A DNA stretch of 9,483 bases from Bacteroidales bacterium Bact_07 (GCA_001603415.1 LUYY01000011.1:1-9483); one strand, 5' to 3'; counted from the first letter of the stretch, positions 1 to 6,520 are shown. The notes: generated by a model from the sequence alone, not told the origin. Translations and numbers: made by a program.

Positions 1-1
1 T

Positions 2-94
2 ACTGAGGGTAAAAAAAATGTAAAGTCCGTTTGCGAACAATTAACTTTAGATGTTTGTTTATACCAAAAGAAAGTAGTTTCTTTGATGAATTAA
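2..94 (+). CDS. C-terminal end of an unidentified protein (5' part outside window)
   Basis: A reading frame is open from base 2 and closes with TAA at 92-94, giving 30 residues that begin TEGKKNVKSV and end VVSLMN. The residue mix is ordinary for a soluble protein (two Cys, no hydrophobic stretch), and the frame stops 18 bp before the next start, the spacing expected of genes in one operon. I do not recognise the family from so short a tail. It could be a chance open frame, because 93 bp is short, but the position just before slyD and the lack of any other upstream content favour a real gene end. Confidence 0.5.
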   Translation, partial: TEGKKNVKSVCEQLTLDVCLYQKKVVSLMN

Positions 95-112
95 TATTTT
101 AAATCAATTTAC

Positions 113-607
113 ATGAACGTTTCAAAAAACAAAGTTGTATCAATTAGCTATGAACTCAAGGTTGATGGCGATTTGATTGATGCTGCACAAGCAGATAATC
201 CACTTGTATTCCTCTACGGACATGGCCAGCTCCTGCCCCTTTTCGAGGATAATATTAAAGATCTTACCGAAGGCGATTCCTTCGAGTTTATGATTCCCAG
301 TAAAGATGGCTATGGCGAGGTTAACGATATGGCCATAGTTGAGCTGCCTAAAGAAATTTTTGTTATCGACGGAGAACTTCAGGAAGACTTATTGGTTATT
401 GGTAATCGTTTACCCATGCGCGATTCCGAAGGTAATGCCCTTGACGGAACCGTGGTTGAAGTTACCGATAATTCAGTAGTAATGGATTTTAACCACCCGT
501 TGGCCGGTAAGGATCTTTACTTCACCGGTAAGGTTGAAAAAATTCGCGAGGCTTCAGCCGAAGAAATCAGCCATGGACATGTTCATGGCGAGGGTCACAG
601 CCACTAA
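113..607 (+). CDS. slyD: SlyD-like FKBP-type peptidyl-prolyl cis-trans isomerase
   Basis: This 164-residue protein should catalyse proline cis-trans isomerisation and act as a cytoplasmic folding chaperone; there is no signal peptide. It has the SlyD layout. The first FKBP half spans about 1-70, with YGHGQLLPLFE matching the family's HGHG-LI-GLE stretch and KDGYGEVND matching the active-site DAYG region. An inserted chaperone (IF) domain covers about 75-125, and the FKBP fold closes with NHPLAGKDLYF. The C-terminus after the conserved EEISHGHVHG is short and His-rich (His 154, 156, 158, 162, 164), a probable nickel/zinc-binding tail. E. coli SlyD has a longer tail rich in His, Asp and Cys; this one has no cysteine at all, so metal capacity is probably smaller. 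The ATG at 113 sits in AT-rich DNA without a Shine-Dalgarno, normal for Bacteroidota. A terminator follows at 630. Confidence 0.93.
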   Translation: MNVSKNKVVSISYELKVDGDLIDAAQADNPLVFLYGHGQLLPLFEDNIKDLTEGDSFEFMIPSKDGYGEVNDMAIVELPKEIFVIDGELQEDLLVIGNRLPMRDSEGNALDGTVVEVTDNSVVMDFNHPLAGKDLYFTGKVEKIREASAEEISHGHVHGEGHSH

Positions 608-629
608 AGGTTTGTTCGACTATAAAATC

Positions 630-660
630 AAAGGGGTGAATTAATTCACCCCTTTTTTTA
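630..660 (+). terminator. Rho-independent terminator after slyD
   Basis: Bases 630-655 form a perfect 26-nt palindrome (AAAGGGGTGAATT and its complement), giving an 11-bp stem around a TTAA loop. A run of seven T's at 653-659 follows. It lies 23 bp after the slyD stop and closes that unit. The flanking A's on the left make it potentially active in both directions. Confidence 0.93.
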
Positions 661-678
661 TTTTCCGTAACTTTTTTC

Positions 679-686
679 TATTTTAG
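679..686 (+). promoter_or_regulatory. Possible -7 box for the lipoprotein at 723
   Basis: TATTTTAG matches the Bacteroidota sigma-A -7 consensus TAnnTTTG at all defined positions but one (A for T at the seventh base). It lies 36 bp before the ATG and directly after a terminator, where a promoter is needed. No TTTG-like -33 element stands at the usual 19-21 bp; only the terminator's T-run is there. Two other boxes in the window have the same TAnnTTAG form. Confidence 0.35.
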
Positions 687-722
687 CAGTAATATTTACA
701 ATACACCTTAAACCTATACACT

Positions 723-1247
723 ATGAAAGGTAAAATTTTGGGGATGGTTTTTATGGTTCTGGCTATTGTAACCGGCTGTAAAAACGATAATGACGATGAA
801 ACCCTAAATATCATCAAGTTCAACGATGGGCAGTTCACCCTCTACCGTGGTTATAGCCATAAGTATAGCAATGCTTTACCAACGGGGGCTACACCCTATG
901 TTGTTACTTTACTTGGCGAAGGTGTAAGCTATAGCACCGATGCCGGAAAGTTTACAGGGACTGGCGCACTGATTACTGCCTACATTTACTCCGAAAACAG
1001 TGCCGAGGTTAAGAACGGGCTTTACACAATCGATATTTTTTCACAAAAAGGCATCTTTACCGCCGATACCTGCAAGGTTTACTATAACTATGATTTTGCT
1101 CAGGATACCGGAAAGGTTTTTATAATCAAAGCCGGTACATTCGACGTGGTTAACCTCGGCAGGGTCATGAGCTATAAAATTGACATCCAAACAGCCGACC
1201 TCATCCACTTTACTGGTGAGTTCAGGGGAACAGTCGATCCGCTCTAG
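723..1247 (+). CDS. Small hypothetical lipoprotein, probably outer-membrane
   Basis: The 174-residue product starts with a lipoprotein signal peptide: a basic start (MKGK), a hydrophobic core over residues 5-16, and lipobox VTGC with Cys19 as the lipidated residue. The mature N-terminus is CKNDNDDE. Acidic residues close behind the Cys resemble the lipoprotein export signal of Bacteroidota, so surface exposure is plausible. The rest (about 35-174) alternates polar and aromatic/hydrophobic residues in short stretches, which suggests a beta-rich globular domain with two further Cys-free halves around a single later Cys (TADTCKVYY). I do not recognise the family. It stands alone, with a terminator upstream and repeats downstream. 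The start is supported by the signal peptide beginning right at the ATG. Confidence 0.8.
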   Translation: MKGKILGMVFMVLAIVTGCKNDNDDETLNIIKFNDGQFTLYRGYSHKYSNALPTGATPYVVTLLGEGVSYSTDAGKFTGTGALITAYIYSENSAEVKNGLYTIDIFSQKGIFTADTCKVYYNYDFAQDTGKVFIIKAGTFDVVNLGRVMSYKIDIQTADLIHFTGEFRGTVDPL

Positions 1248-1275
1248 TTGGATTTTAGAAATCTGAAACTTTTAA

Positions 1276-1317
1276 TCCCGCTAATGCGGGACAGGTTCCC
1301 GCTAATGCGGGACAGGT
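1276..1317. repeat. Two tandem 21-bp hairpin units
   Basis: A 21-bp unit occurs twice in exact tandem, at 1276-1296 and 1297-1317. Each copy is TCCCGCTAATGCGGGA followed by CAGGT. The core CCCGC-TAAT-GCGGG is a 5-bp GC stem (TCCCGC/GCGGGA counting the outer A-T pair) with a 4-base loop. No T-run follows either copy, so these are unlikely to be intrinsic terminators. The unit resembles REP-type dispersed palindromes; copies elsewhere in the genome are expected but cannot be checked here. Confidence 0.9.
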
Positions 1318-1400
1318 TCTGAAATCTGAAATCTTGAATCTTGAATCTGAAATCTTAAATATTGAATTATTTAATCCTTTAACCTTCAACCTTTAACCTT
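1318..1400. repeat. Degenerate 7-bp tandem repeats abutting the symporter start
   Basis: Seven consecutive heptamers run from 1318 to 1366: TCTGAAA, TCTGAAA, TCTTGAA, TCTTGAA, TCTGAAA, TCTTAAA, TATTGAA. After a 9-bp break the 7-bp period resumes with a different unit from 1376: CCTTTAA, CCTTCAA, CCTTTAA, CCTT, ending four bases before the ATG at 1405. One more TCTGAAA lies at 1262-1268, on the far side of the two 21-bp hairpins, so the hairpins appear nested in the heptamer tract. No promoter or ribosome-binding site is visible apart from the repeats themselves. Confidence 0.88.
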
Positions 1401-1404
1401 GCCT

Positions 1405-2694
1405 ATGCTTCGCAACCTTCCCTTATACGCCAAGATTCTCATAGGCATGCTACTTGGCTTGATCTTTGGATTCTTGATTGTGATTTTCGGGATTCAGCAC
1501 TTTGCAACCGATTACATCAAGCCCTTTGGTACCATTTTCTTAAACCTGCTAAAGCTTATAGCCATGCCGTTAATTTTCGCCTCGCTGGTAAGTGGGATTA
1601 GTGGCTTGAGCGATGTTAGCCGTTTATCGAAATTGGGGATTAAAACCATTTCGCTTTATATTGTAACAACCATTATTGCTGTTTCCATTGGGCTGGTGCT
1701 TGTAAGCTTAATACGACCTGGGAGTTACGTTAACGAGGCTAAGAGGGTTGAGTTACTCGAAAAGTATTCGTTCGATTTGGCCAAACGGCAGCAGGCTGCC
1801 GAGGGCATCACACAGCAATCGCCCCTGCAATTCCTTGTAGATATTGTCCCTGAAAACGTAGTTAGCGCAGCATCGAGCAATACCTCGATGTTGCAGGTCA
1901 TTTTCTTTGCCATCCTGTTTGGGGTTGCGTTAATTCTTGTCCCCAATTCAAAGGTTACAGCGGTAAAAGACTTTATTTCCGGTTTAAACGACGTGATTCT
2001 AAAAATAGTTGATATCGTTATGCTTTTTGCACCCTTTGGTGTTTTCGCCTTAATGGTGTCGCTATTAGTCGATTTTGTGGGAACCGATTTAGGATCATCG
2101 GCTCAACTTTTTGCTTCGTTAGGACTTTACGCTCTAACGGTTGTAATGGGACTTATTTTAATTATTGCTTTGGTTTACCCTACATTTTTATGGATATATA
2201 CCAAGGTAAGCTTTAAAAGGTTTTACCGTGCCATATTCCCTGCCCAACTGGTGGCTTTTTCCACAAGTTCAAGTGCTGCCACTTTACCTGTAACCATGGA
2301 GCAGGTTGAAAAGGAACTTAAAGTTCCTAATGAAATATCGAGTTTTGTACTGCCTGTGGGGGTTACCATAAACATGGACGGAACCAGCCTTTACCAAGCT
2401 GTGGCAACAGTATTTATTGCTGAGGTCTTTGGAATAGAGCTCACCCTTGTTCAACTTCTTACCATACTCATAACTGCAACCCTCGCATCTATTGGTTCGG
2501 CCGGTGTTCCAGGTGCCGGTATTGTTATGCTTATTATTGTACTCAATTCCGTTGGGTTACCTGTTGAGGGGTTAGCTTTAATCCTTGCCATTGATAGACC
2601 ATTGGATATGCTGCGCACTACTGTTAATGTTACCGGCGATGCCATGATTGCTACAGTAGTAGCAAAAAGTGAGGGGAAGTTGATAGAGAACTGA
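1405..2694 (+). CDS. DAACS-family acidic amino acid/dicarboxylate:cation symporter
   Basis: This inner-membrane secondary transporter should import glutamate/aspartate or C4-dicarboxylates with Na+ or H+. The hallmarks of the glutamate transporter fold are in order (numbered from the ATG at 1405): hydrophobic helices from residue 7 on, the re-entrant hairpin HP1 with SSSAATLP (288-295), the cation-binding NMDGT in TM7 (323-327), HP2 with GSAGVPGAG (364-372), and TM8 with Asp397, Asp401, Arg404, Asn408 and Asp412. Arg404 matches the Arg of GltPh that holds the side-chain carboxylate, and Asp401 matches the Asp that holds the amino group, so an acidic amino acid is the likeliest substrate. The length of 429 residues is normal. 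I chose ATG 1405 over the in-frame TTG at 1399, because the TTG lies in the 7-bp repeat tract. It reads as a single gene between repeats and a terminator. Confidence 0.95.
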   Translation: MLRNLPLYAKILIGMLLGLIFGFLIVIFGIQHFATDYIKPFGTIFLNLLKLIAMPLIFASLVSGISGLSDVSRLSKLGIKTISLYIVTTIIAVSIGLVLVSLIRPGSYVNEAKRVELLEKYSFDLAKRQQAAEGITQQSPLQFLVDIVPENVVSAASSNTSMLQVIFFAILFGVALILVPNSKVTAVKDFISGLNDVILKIVDIVMLFAPFGVFALMVSLLVDFVGTDLGSSAQLFASLGLYALTVVMGLILIIALVYPTFLWIYTKVSFKRFYRAIFPAQLVAFSTSSSAATLPVTMEQVEKELKVPNEISSFVLPVGVTINMDGTSLYQAVATVFIAEVFGIELTLVQLLTILITATLASIGSAGVPGAGIVMLIIVLNSVGLPVEGLALILAIDRPLDMLRTTVNVTGDAMIATVVAKSEGKLIEN

Positions 2695-2713
2695 ACACCT
2701 TTCAGTTTTTTTT
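2689..2713 (+). terminator. Terminator overlapping the symporter stop codon
   Basis: AACTGAA (2689-2695) pairs with TTCAGTT (2701-2707) around the loop CACCT, followed by eight T's (2706-2713). The TGA stop (2692-2694) lies inside the left arm of the stem. The 7-bp stem is AT-rich and modest, but the T-run is strong. Confidence 0.75.
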
Positions 2714-2715
2714 AT

Positions 2716-2723
2716 TACCTTAG
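2716..2723 (+). promoter_or_regulatory. Possible -7 box for the 2741-6363 unit
   Basis: TACCTTAG has the same TAnnTTAG form as the boxes at 679 and 6819. It begins just after the T-run of the symporter terminator and would start transcription about 10 bp before the ATG at 2741, leaving a very short leader. I see no matching -33 element, so this is tentative. Confidence 0.35.
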
Positions 2724-2740
2724 GCTGACATAAGTTAGCC

Positions 2741-3388
2741 ATGAAACCAAACGATTACTCAGCGCATTCCGAGATTTTACGTCAGGTTGGATTTGAATCG
2801 CGAACCCTGCTTAACGGTATAACCGGCCCAATTCAGCTAATACGTTCACTAAGTAACGACCCTAACCTGCTTGAAATTCTTCACATTCTCGAACTTAGCA
2901 CCGTTAGGTTCGAGAAGTTTTCGTTACGATCGCAGCTGCTTTCCGATGTGGTTAATCCCTCATTTCAGGTTTCTACGGAAAAGTTCAATCTTGTAGATTT
3001 ACTCAAGCATGCCATACTTGAGCTAAACGATTTTATCAACTTTTACGGCGTAAAAATCGAACTCAACCAAAATATAGCCGGAATTGAGGTTGAAGCCGGG
3101 AGGGATATAATTTACCAATCCATTTTAATTGTTTTTGAGCAGTTTATGTCGGTTCTGGAAACCGGCTCAACCATACAGGTGGGTGGCGAAGAACGGCATC
3201 TCAAACTTACAATAACGGCATTCGACAATGGTTACGTAGCCGATAAGTTTAAACAGTTTTTCGAAAATCAGTCGGCCGAGATTGATATTGCCCTTTTTGT
3301 TCAGAGCTTTAACAAATTTGGTATCCCTTTTACCATATCAAAAGATAGCGGACATACTGTAATGGAAATAGCCATTGCCAATTCGTAG
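2741..3388 (+). CDS. Degenerate histidine-kinase-like protein (no phosphoacceptor His)
   Basis: The 215-residue soluble protein has no signal peptide or membrane helix. Its order of elements follows a histidine kinase core. Residues 11-35 carry FESRTLLNGI (18-27), which aligns with the HisKA motif HELRTPLNAI but has Phe18 in place of the phosphorylated His. A second helix covers about 41-68, and FNLVDLLKHAILEL (82-95) matches the usual linker into the ATPase domain. The ATPase part is eroded: the N-box region (122-136, DIIYQSILIVFEQFM) lacks its Asn, the D-box survives as FDNGY (161-165), and the glycine-rich G2 box is replaced by IDIALFVQSF (181-190). The last strand, GHTVMEIAI, fits the normal C-terminal strand. 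I infer a non-catalytic dimeric scaffold or sensor. A Spo0B/ChpT-like phosphotransferase is an alternative only if another His (9, 48 or 90) takes over. It ends 5 bp before the transporter, so the two are co-transcribed. Confidence 0.72.
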   Translation: MKPNDYSAHSEILRQVGFESRTLLNGITGPIQLIRSLSNDPNLLEILHILELSTVRFEKFSLRSQLLSDVVNPSFQVSTEKFNLVDLLKHAILELNDFINFYGVKIELNQNIAGIEVEAGRDIIYQSILIVFEQFMSVLETGSTIQVGGEERHLKLTITAFDNGYVADKFKQFFENQSAEIDIALFVQSFNKFGIPFTISKDSGHTVMEIAIANS

Positions 3389-3393
3389 TAGCC

Positions 3394-6363
3394 ATGAATG
3401 AACTACTTGTTAATTCGCAGGTTAACCTATTTGCCCATATTGTTCTTGATGGCGATGCCAGCTTGCAGCGACTTGCCGAAATTTACACCGAGGTTCTTTT
3501 TACCCGAATGGTAAATGCAAGGGTAGGAAAAAAACAAAAGGAGGAGTTAAAGCAGATAATCAGGGAGAAGAAAATAACCGGCAGCAGCGTTGATATCAAT
3601 AGAATTTGTACAAAACTTAATAGAAGTAGCTCAATTCAGCAGCGCCTGCTACTGCTCATAAACCTTCTTGAATTTGCCCTTTTTGTGCAGAAAAATTCAA
3701 TCCTGCTTTCAAAATCCGATAATCTATCGGGAATAATTAAACAAATTGCCGATGATCTAAAAATATCAACCGCAACCTACAACCTATGTAATAGCTTTGT
3801 TTCAGGGAAACTTTACGAAGTAACCCACCGGGAAAATGTCCTGATTGTAAAATCGAAAAATCCCGATTTAGAGGGTTTCCATTTTATTCAGCGTGAGCAA
3901 ATTGAAGGGTATTTGGTATTTGTATATTTCCCCGATATTTCGGCCATTTTTTTCCGTTTTCAGGGCAAGGATAGCCTTCAGCTAAACTCTAAGCCAATTC
4001 AGCCCAAAGCGGTTTATGCTTTCCAGAGTGGTTCAGTACTATCACTGAATGGGAAACCCTTCCTGTTTTATAGTAAAGTTATTGGGCAATTTAAAGGCTT
4101 GTCGGGGCATGAGCCCATAACGCTAAGGTTAAAAAATATTGAGTTTAACTATCCCAAGTCAAAGTTTGGCTTACATAATCTTGCTTTAACGGCTACATCG
4201 GGTGAATTGGTTGGTGTTATGGGAGGTAGCGGGGTTGGTAAATCCACCCTTTTTAATCTCTTAAATGGCACACTAATCCCAAAGCGAGGAAGTATCACCC
4301 TGAATGGTTTACCATACTCCGATAATCTGGACTACATCCAAAAACTGATTGGTTTTGTTCCACAGGACGATTCCCTGTTTGAGAATCTTACCGTTTTCGA
4401 AAACTTATACTACACAGCTCGACTTGCATTGGGTAACCTATCCGTTGAACAAACCAAGGAATTGGTCAATGCTAAGCTTGCTGAATTTGGGCTTTACCAA
4501 ATCCGCAATTTAAAAGTTGGAAGTTCGCTCTCGCGTAATATTAGCGGAGGACAGCGAAAACGTTTAAATATTGTTACGGAGATCATTCGGGAACCAAAGC
4601 TACTGCTGGTCGATGAGCCCACATCGGGTTTGTCGTCGTCCGATTCGCTAAGGGTGATGTCGTTGCTTAAGGAGCAAGCCCTTTCTGGCAGATTGGTTTT
4701 GGTGAATATCCACCAACCTTCGGCTGAAATATACCGCTTGTTCGATAAGATACTTGTTCTTGACCAGGGCGGCTACATGGTTTACTACGGCAATCCGCTT
4801 GAGGCGGTTCGTTACTTCAAGTCGCAAGCTGGCCGTATTGATGCCGATGAGGTGGAATGTAGCACCTGTCGAAATATCAAATCCGACGAGATTTTCGATA
4901 TCATTGATGAGAAACAGGTTGATGAGTTTGGGCAACTGACCGAAATTCGAAAAGTATCACCTATTGATTGGAGTAGCCGTTTTATACCTTTTGACGAACC
5001 CGAGGAATTTGCAAACCCACTGCCAGAAGTTCGAGCAGTTAAAGCAAACAAGATATTACAACTTGAAGTATTTCTTAAACGTTTAACATTAAGTAAGCTG
5101 CGCGATTTAGAGTTTTTTGTCTTCGCATTTATTATACCGGTATTGTTAGCAGCCGTTATTGCTTTTTTTAGCAAGTATTCGTCGCCTAACGAATCGGGCG
5201 GTTATACATACATCTTTTACGAAAACTATAATATTCCTATCTTCTTTTTAACCAGCATAATAGCATCTATGTTTTTGGGAATGATTGTTACGTCGGACAG
5301 CATTATTAAGGATGCCAATGTAAATAAGCGCGAAGCATTTCTTTTTTTAAGCCGTAAGGCTTACTATAACTCAAAGGTGCTATTTTACTTTGGATTAACG
5401 GTTCTTCAGACACTAATCTATACGGCAGTATCAATATACATCCTTAAAGTTAAAGGGATGTTTATACCAATATGGATTATCCTGCTTTTAATGGGATTCT
5501 TTGGCAATATAGCCGGATTAATTGTTTCAACCGTATTTAAGTCGCTTTCGGCAGCATACCTTATCGTACCCTTTTTGGTGATTCCACAAATAATCCTTAG
5601 CGGTATAACCATCCCATTCGATAGAATGAACCACCGGTTGTCGAATCCGGAGTATGTGCCTTTTATTGGTATAGTTTCGCCTTCGATGTGGGGAATGGAG
5701 ACTTTACTTGTGTATCAGTTTAAGAACAACCAGTACGAGAGGCATTTTTTTGAAATCGACATGGCTGAGAGTCAAAGCCGTATTCAATCGCAATATCTTA
5801 TACCAAAGCTATTTCAACTTATCGACAATTATAACCAATCCGATGGAGCTAAACGTGAAAGTAATAAGAAATTGATAGAAAGTGGCCTGAATCAATTACA
5901 TATCGATATTGATAAAACACCTTTGCCCAACTCGCCTGAGTTGCGCCAGCTGCAAATAAAACTCGATGACCTGCAACGTAAACGACAACAGCAGTATTCA
6001 AAAGCTATCAGAAAAAAGGATGAACTAACGGCAAAACTTCAGGGTCAATTTGAGAATGCCGAAAGGTTTATTGAATTTAAGCAAATGCATACCAATAGGG
6101 GTGTTGACGATTTAACCTTGGCACGTAAGAATATCACTGCCATTCAGGTAGTCGAAAATAAACTGGTACAAACCATCGATCCTATTTTTAAGCTACCTAC
6201 CAGCAAATGGGGCAGGGCGCATTTCCTGGCTCCTGCAAAACGGATTGGCAACCGCTTATTCGATACTTTTGAGTTTAACGTGTTGGTTTTATTACTCTTT
6301 TTGATAGCCACATACATGCTTCTGATGTTCGATGCAATACCAAAGGCGTTCAGGGTAAAATGA
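3394..6363 (+). CDS. ABCG-type ABC transporter with TerB-like and FHA-like N-terminal regions
   Basis: This 989-residue protein joins an ATPase and a permease in the ABCG (ATPase-first) order. Residues 5-125 are helical with two repeats of TerB-like character (FAHIVLDGDASLQR; LLEFALFVQKN). Residues about 145-230 are beta-rich and FHA-like (LQLNSKPIQ..., FQSGSVLSLNGKPFLFY), but without the phosphothreonine-binding residues. The ATPase (about 244-480) is intact: Walker A GGSGVGKS (277-284), Q-loop Gln324, signature ISGGQRKR (383-390), Walker B Asp407 with catalytic Glu408, and His440. A linker with CSTC (489-492) follows. Predicted membrane helices lie near 574-592, 614-632, 662-683, 690-711, 720-738 and 962-979. 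The loop before the last helix is about 220 residues, with a charged coiled-coil stretch (about 847-902). It probably works as a homodimer exporting or extracting a hydrophobic substrate; the substrate is unknown. It is coupled to the pseudo-kinase upstream. Confidence 0.88.
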   Translation: MNELLVNSQVNLFAHIVLDGDASLQRLAEIYTEVLFTRMVNARVGKKQKEELKQIIREKKITGSSVDINRICTKLNRSSSIQQRLLLLINLLEFALFVQKNSILLSKSDNLSGIIKQIADDLKISTATYNLCNSFVSGKLYEVTHRENVLIVKSKNPDLEGFHFIQREQIEGYLVFVYFPDISAIFFRFQGKDSLQLNSKPIQPKAVYAFQSGSVLSLNGKPFLFYSKVIGQFKGLSGHEPITLRLKNIEFNYPKSKFGLHNLALTATSGELVGVMGGSGVGKSTLFNLLNGTLIPKRGSITLNGLPYSDNLDYIQKLIGFVPQDDSLFENLTVFENLYYTARLALGNLSVEQTKELVNAKLAEFGLYQIRNLKVGSSLSRNISGGQRKRLNIVTEIIREPKLLLVDEPTSGLSSSDSLRVMSLLKEQALSGRLVLVNIHQPSAEIYRLFDKILVLDQGGYMVYYGNPLEAVRYFKSQAGRIDADEVECSTCRNIKSDEIFDIIDEKQVDEFGQLTEIRKVSPIDWSSRFIPFDEPEEFANPLPEVRAVKANKILQLEVFLKRLTLSKLRDLEFFVFAFIIPVLLAAVIAFFSKYSSPNESGGYTYIFYENYNIPIFFLTSIIASMFLGMIVTSDSIIKDANVNKREAFLFLSRKAYYNSKVLFYFGLTVLQTLIYTAVSIYILKVKGMFIPIWIILLLMGFFGNIAGLIVSTVFKSLSAAYLIVPFLVIPQIILSGITIPFDRMNHRLSNPEYVPFIGIVSPSMWGMETLLVYQFKNNQYERHFFEIDMAESQSRIQSQYLIPKLFQLIDNYNQSDGAKRESNKKLIESGLNQLHIDIDKTPLPNSPELRQLQIKLDDLQRKRQQQYSKAIRKKDELTAKLQGQFENAERFIEFKQMHTNRGVDDLTLARKNITAIQVVENKLVQTIDPIFKLPTSKWGRAHFLAPAKRIGNRLFDTFEFNVLVLLLFLIATYMLLMFDAIPKAFRVK

Positions 6364-6386
6364 GTGTTTGGTGATTAGTGTTTGGT
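6364..6386. repeat. 7-bp tandem repeat directly after the transporter stop
   Basis: GTGTTTG, GTGATTA, GTGTTTG and a partial GT follow each other with a strict 7-bp period, starting at the base after the TGA stop (6361-6363). The unit differs from the heptamers at 1318-1400, but the period is the same. Confidence 0.75.
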
Positions 6387-6387
6387 T

Positions 6388-6496
6388 CCCCTTGTTTGCG
6401 CGCGTCTCCAGACGCGTGCTATTGTTCTGCCACCCCTCTGTTCTGCCCCCCTGTTTGTGTGCGTCTCCAGACGCGTGCATTACTTGTTAATGCGCG
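6388..6496. repeat. Duplicated GC-rich palindrome with flanking hairpin
   Basis: Two direct copies, 6388-6419 and 6447-6478, agree at 29 of 32 bases. Each carries an inverted repeat around GCGTCT-CC-AGACGC, extended to CGCG ends in the first copy (6401-6416). Between them TGTTCTGCC is itself repeated (6423-6431 and 6439-6447). Just after copy two, CGTGCATTA (6474-6482) pairs with TAATGCGCG (6488-6496) with one G-T pair, a hairpin that would compete with the right arm of the palindrome. No T-run follows, so intrinsic termination is unlikely. The structure fits REP/BIME-like or miniature mobile elements. Confidence 0.82.
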
Positions 6497-6520
6497 TATT
6501 ATTAGTATCTCATTGTAAAT

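Noticed and set aside
30..57. TTTG (30-33) and GATGTTTG (50-57) as a promoter for slyD
   Set aside because: The spacing is 16 bp rather than 19-21, the -7 box lacks its first T, and both lie inside the upstream reading frame, so slyD is more likely read from the preceding gene.
1276..1317. Tandem hairpins as a CRISPR array
   Set aside because: The two 21-bp copies are directly adjacent with no spacers, and no cas genes are present.
1399..1404. TTG at 1399 as the symporter start
   Set aside because: It falls in the last unit of the 7-bp repeat tract and adds only two residues; ATG at 1405 is the simpler start and gives a normal family N-terminus.
4812..5174. 120-codon minus-strand frame inside the transporter gene
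   Set aside because: It overlaps the conserved linker and first helix region of the ABC transporter; its composition is that of a complementary-strand shadow.
6401..6496. GC-rich hairpins as the transporter's intrinsic terminator
   Set aside because: None is followed by a T-run, and the copies look like dispersed repeats.
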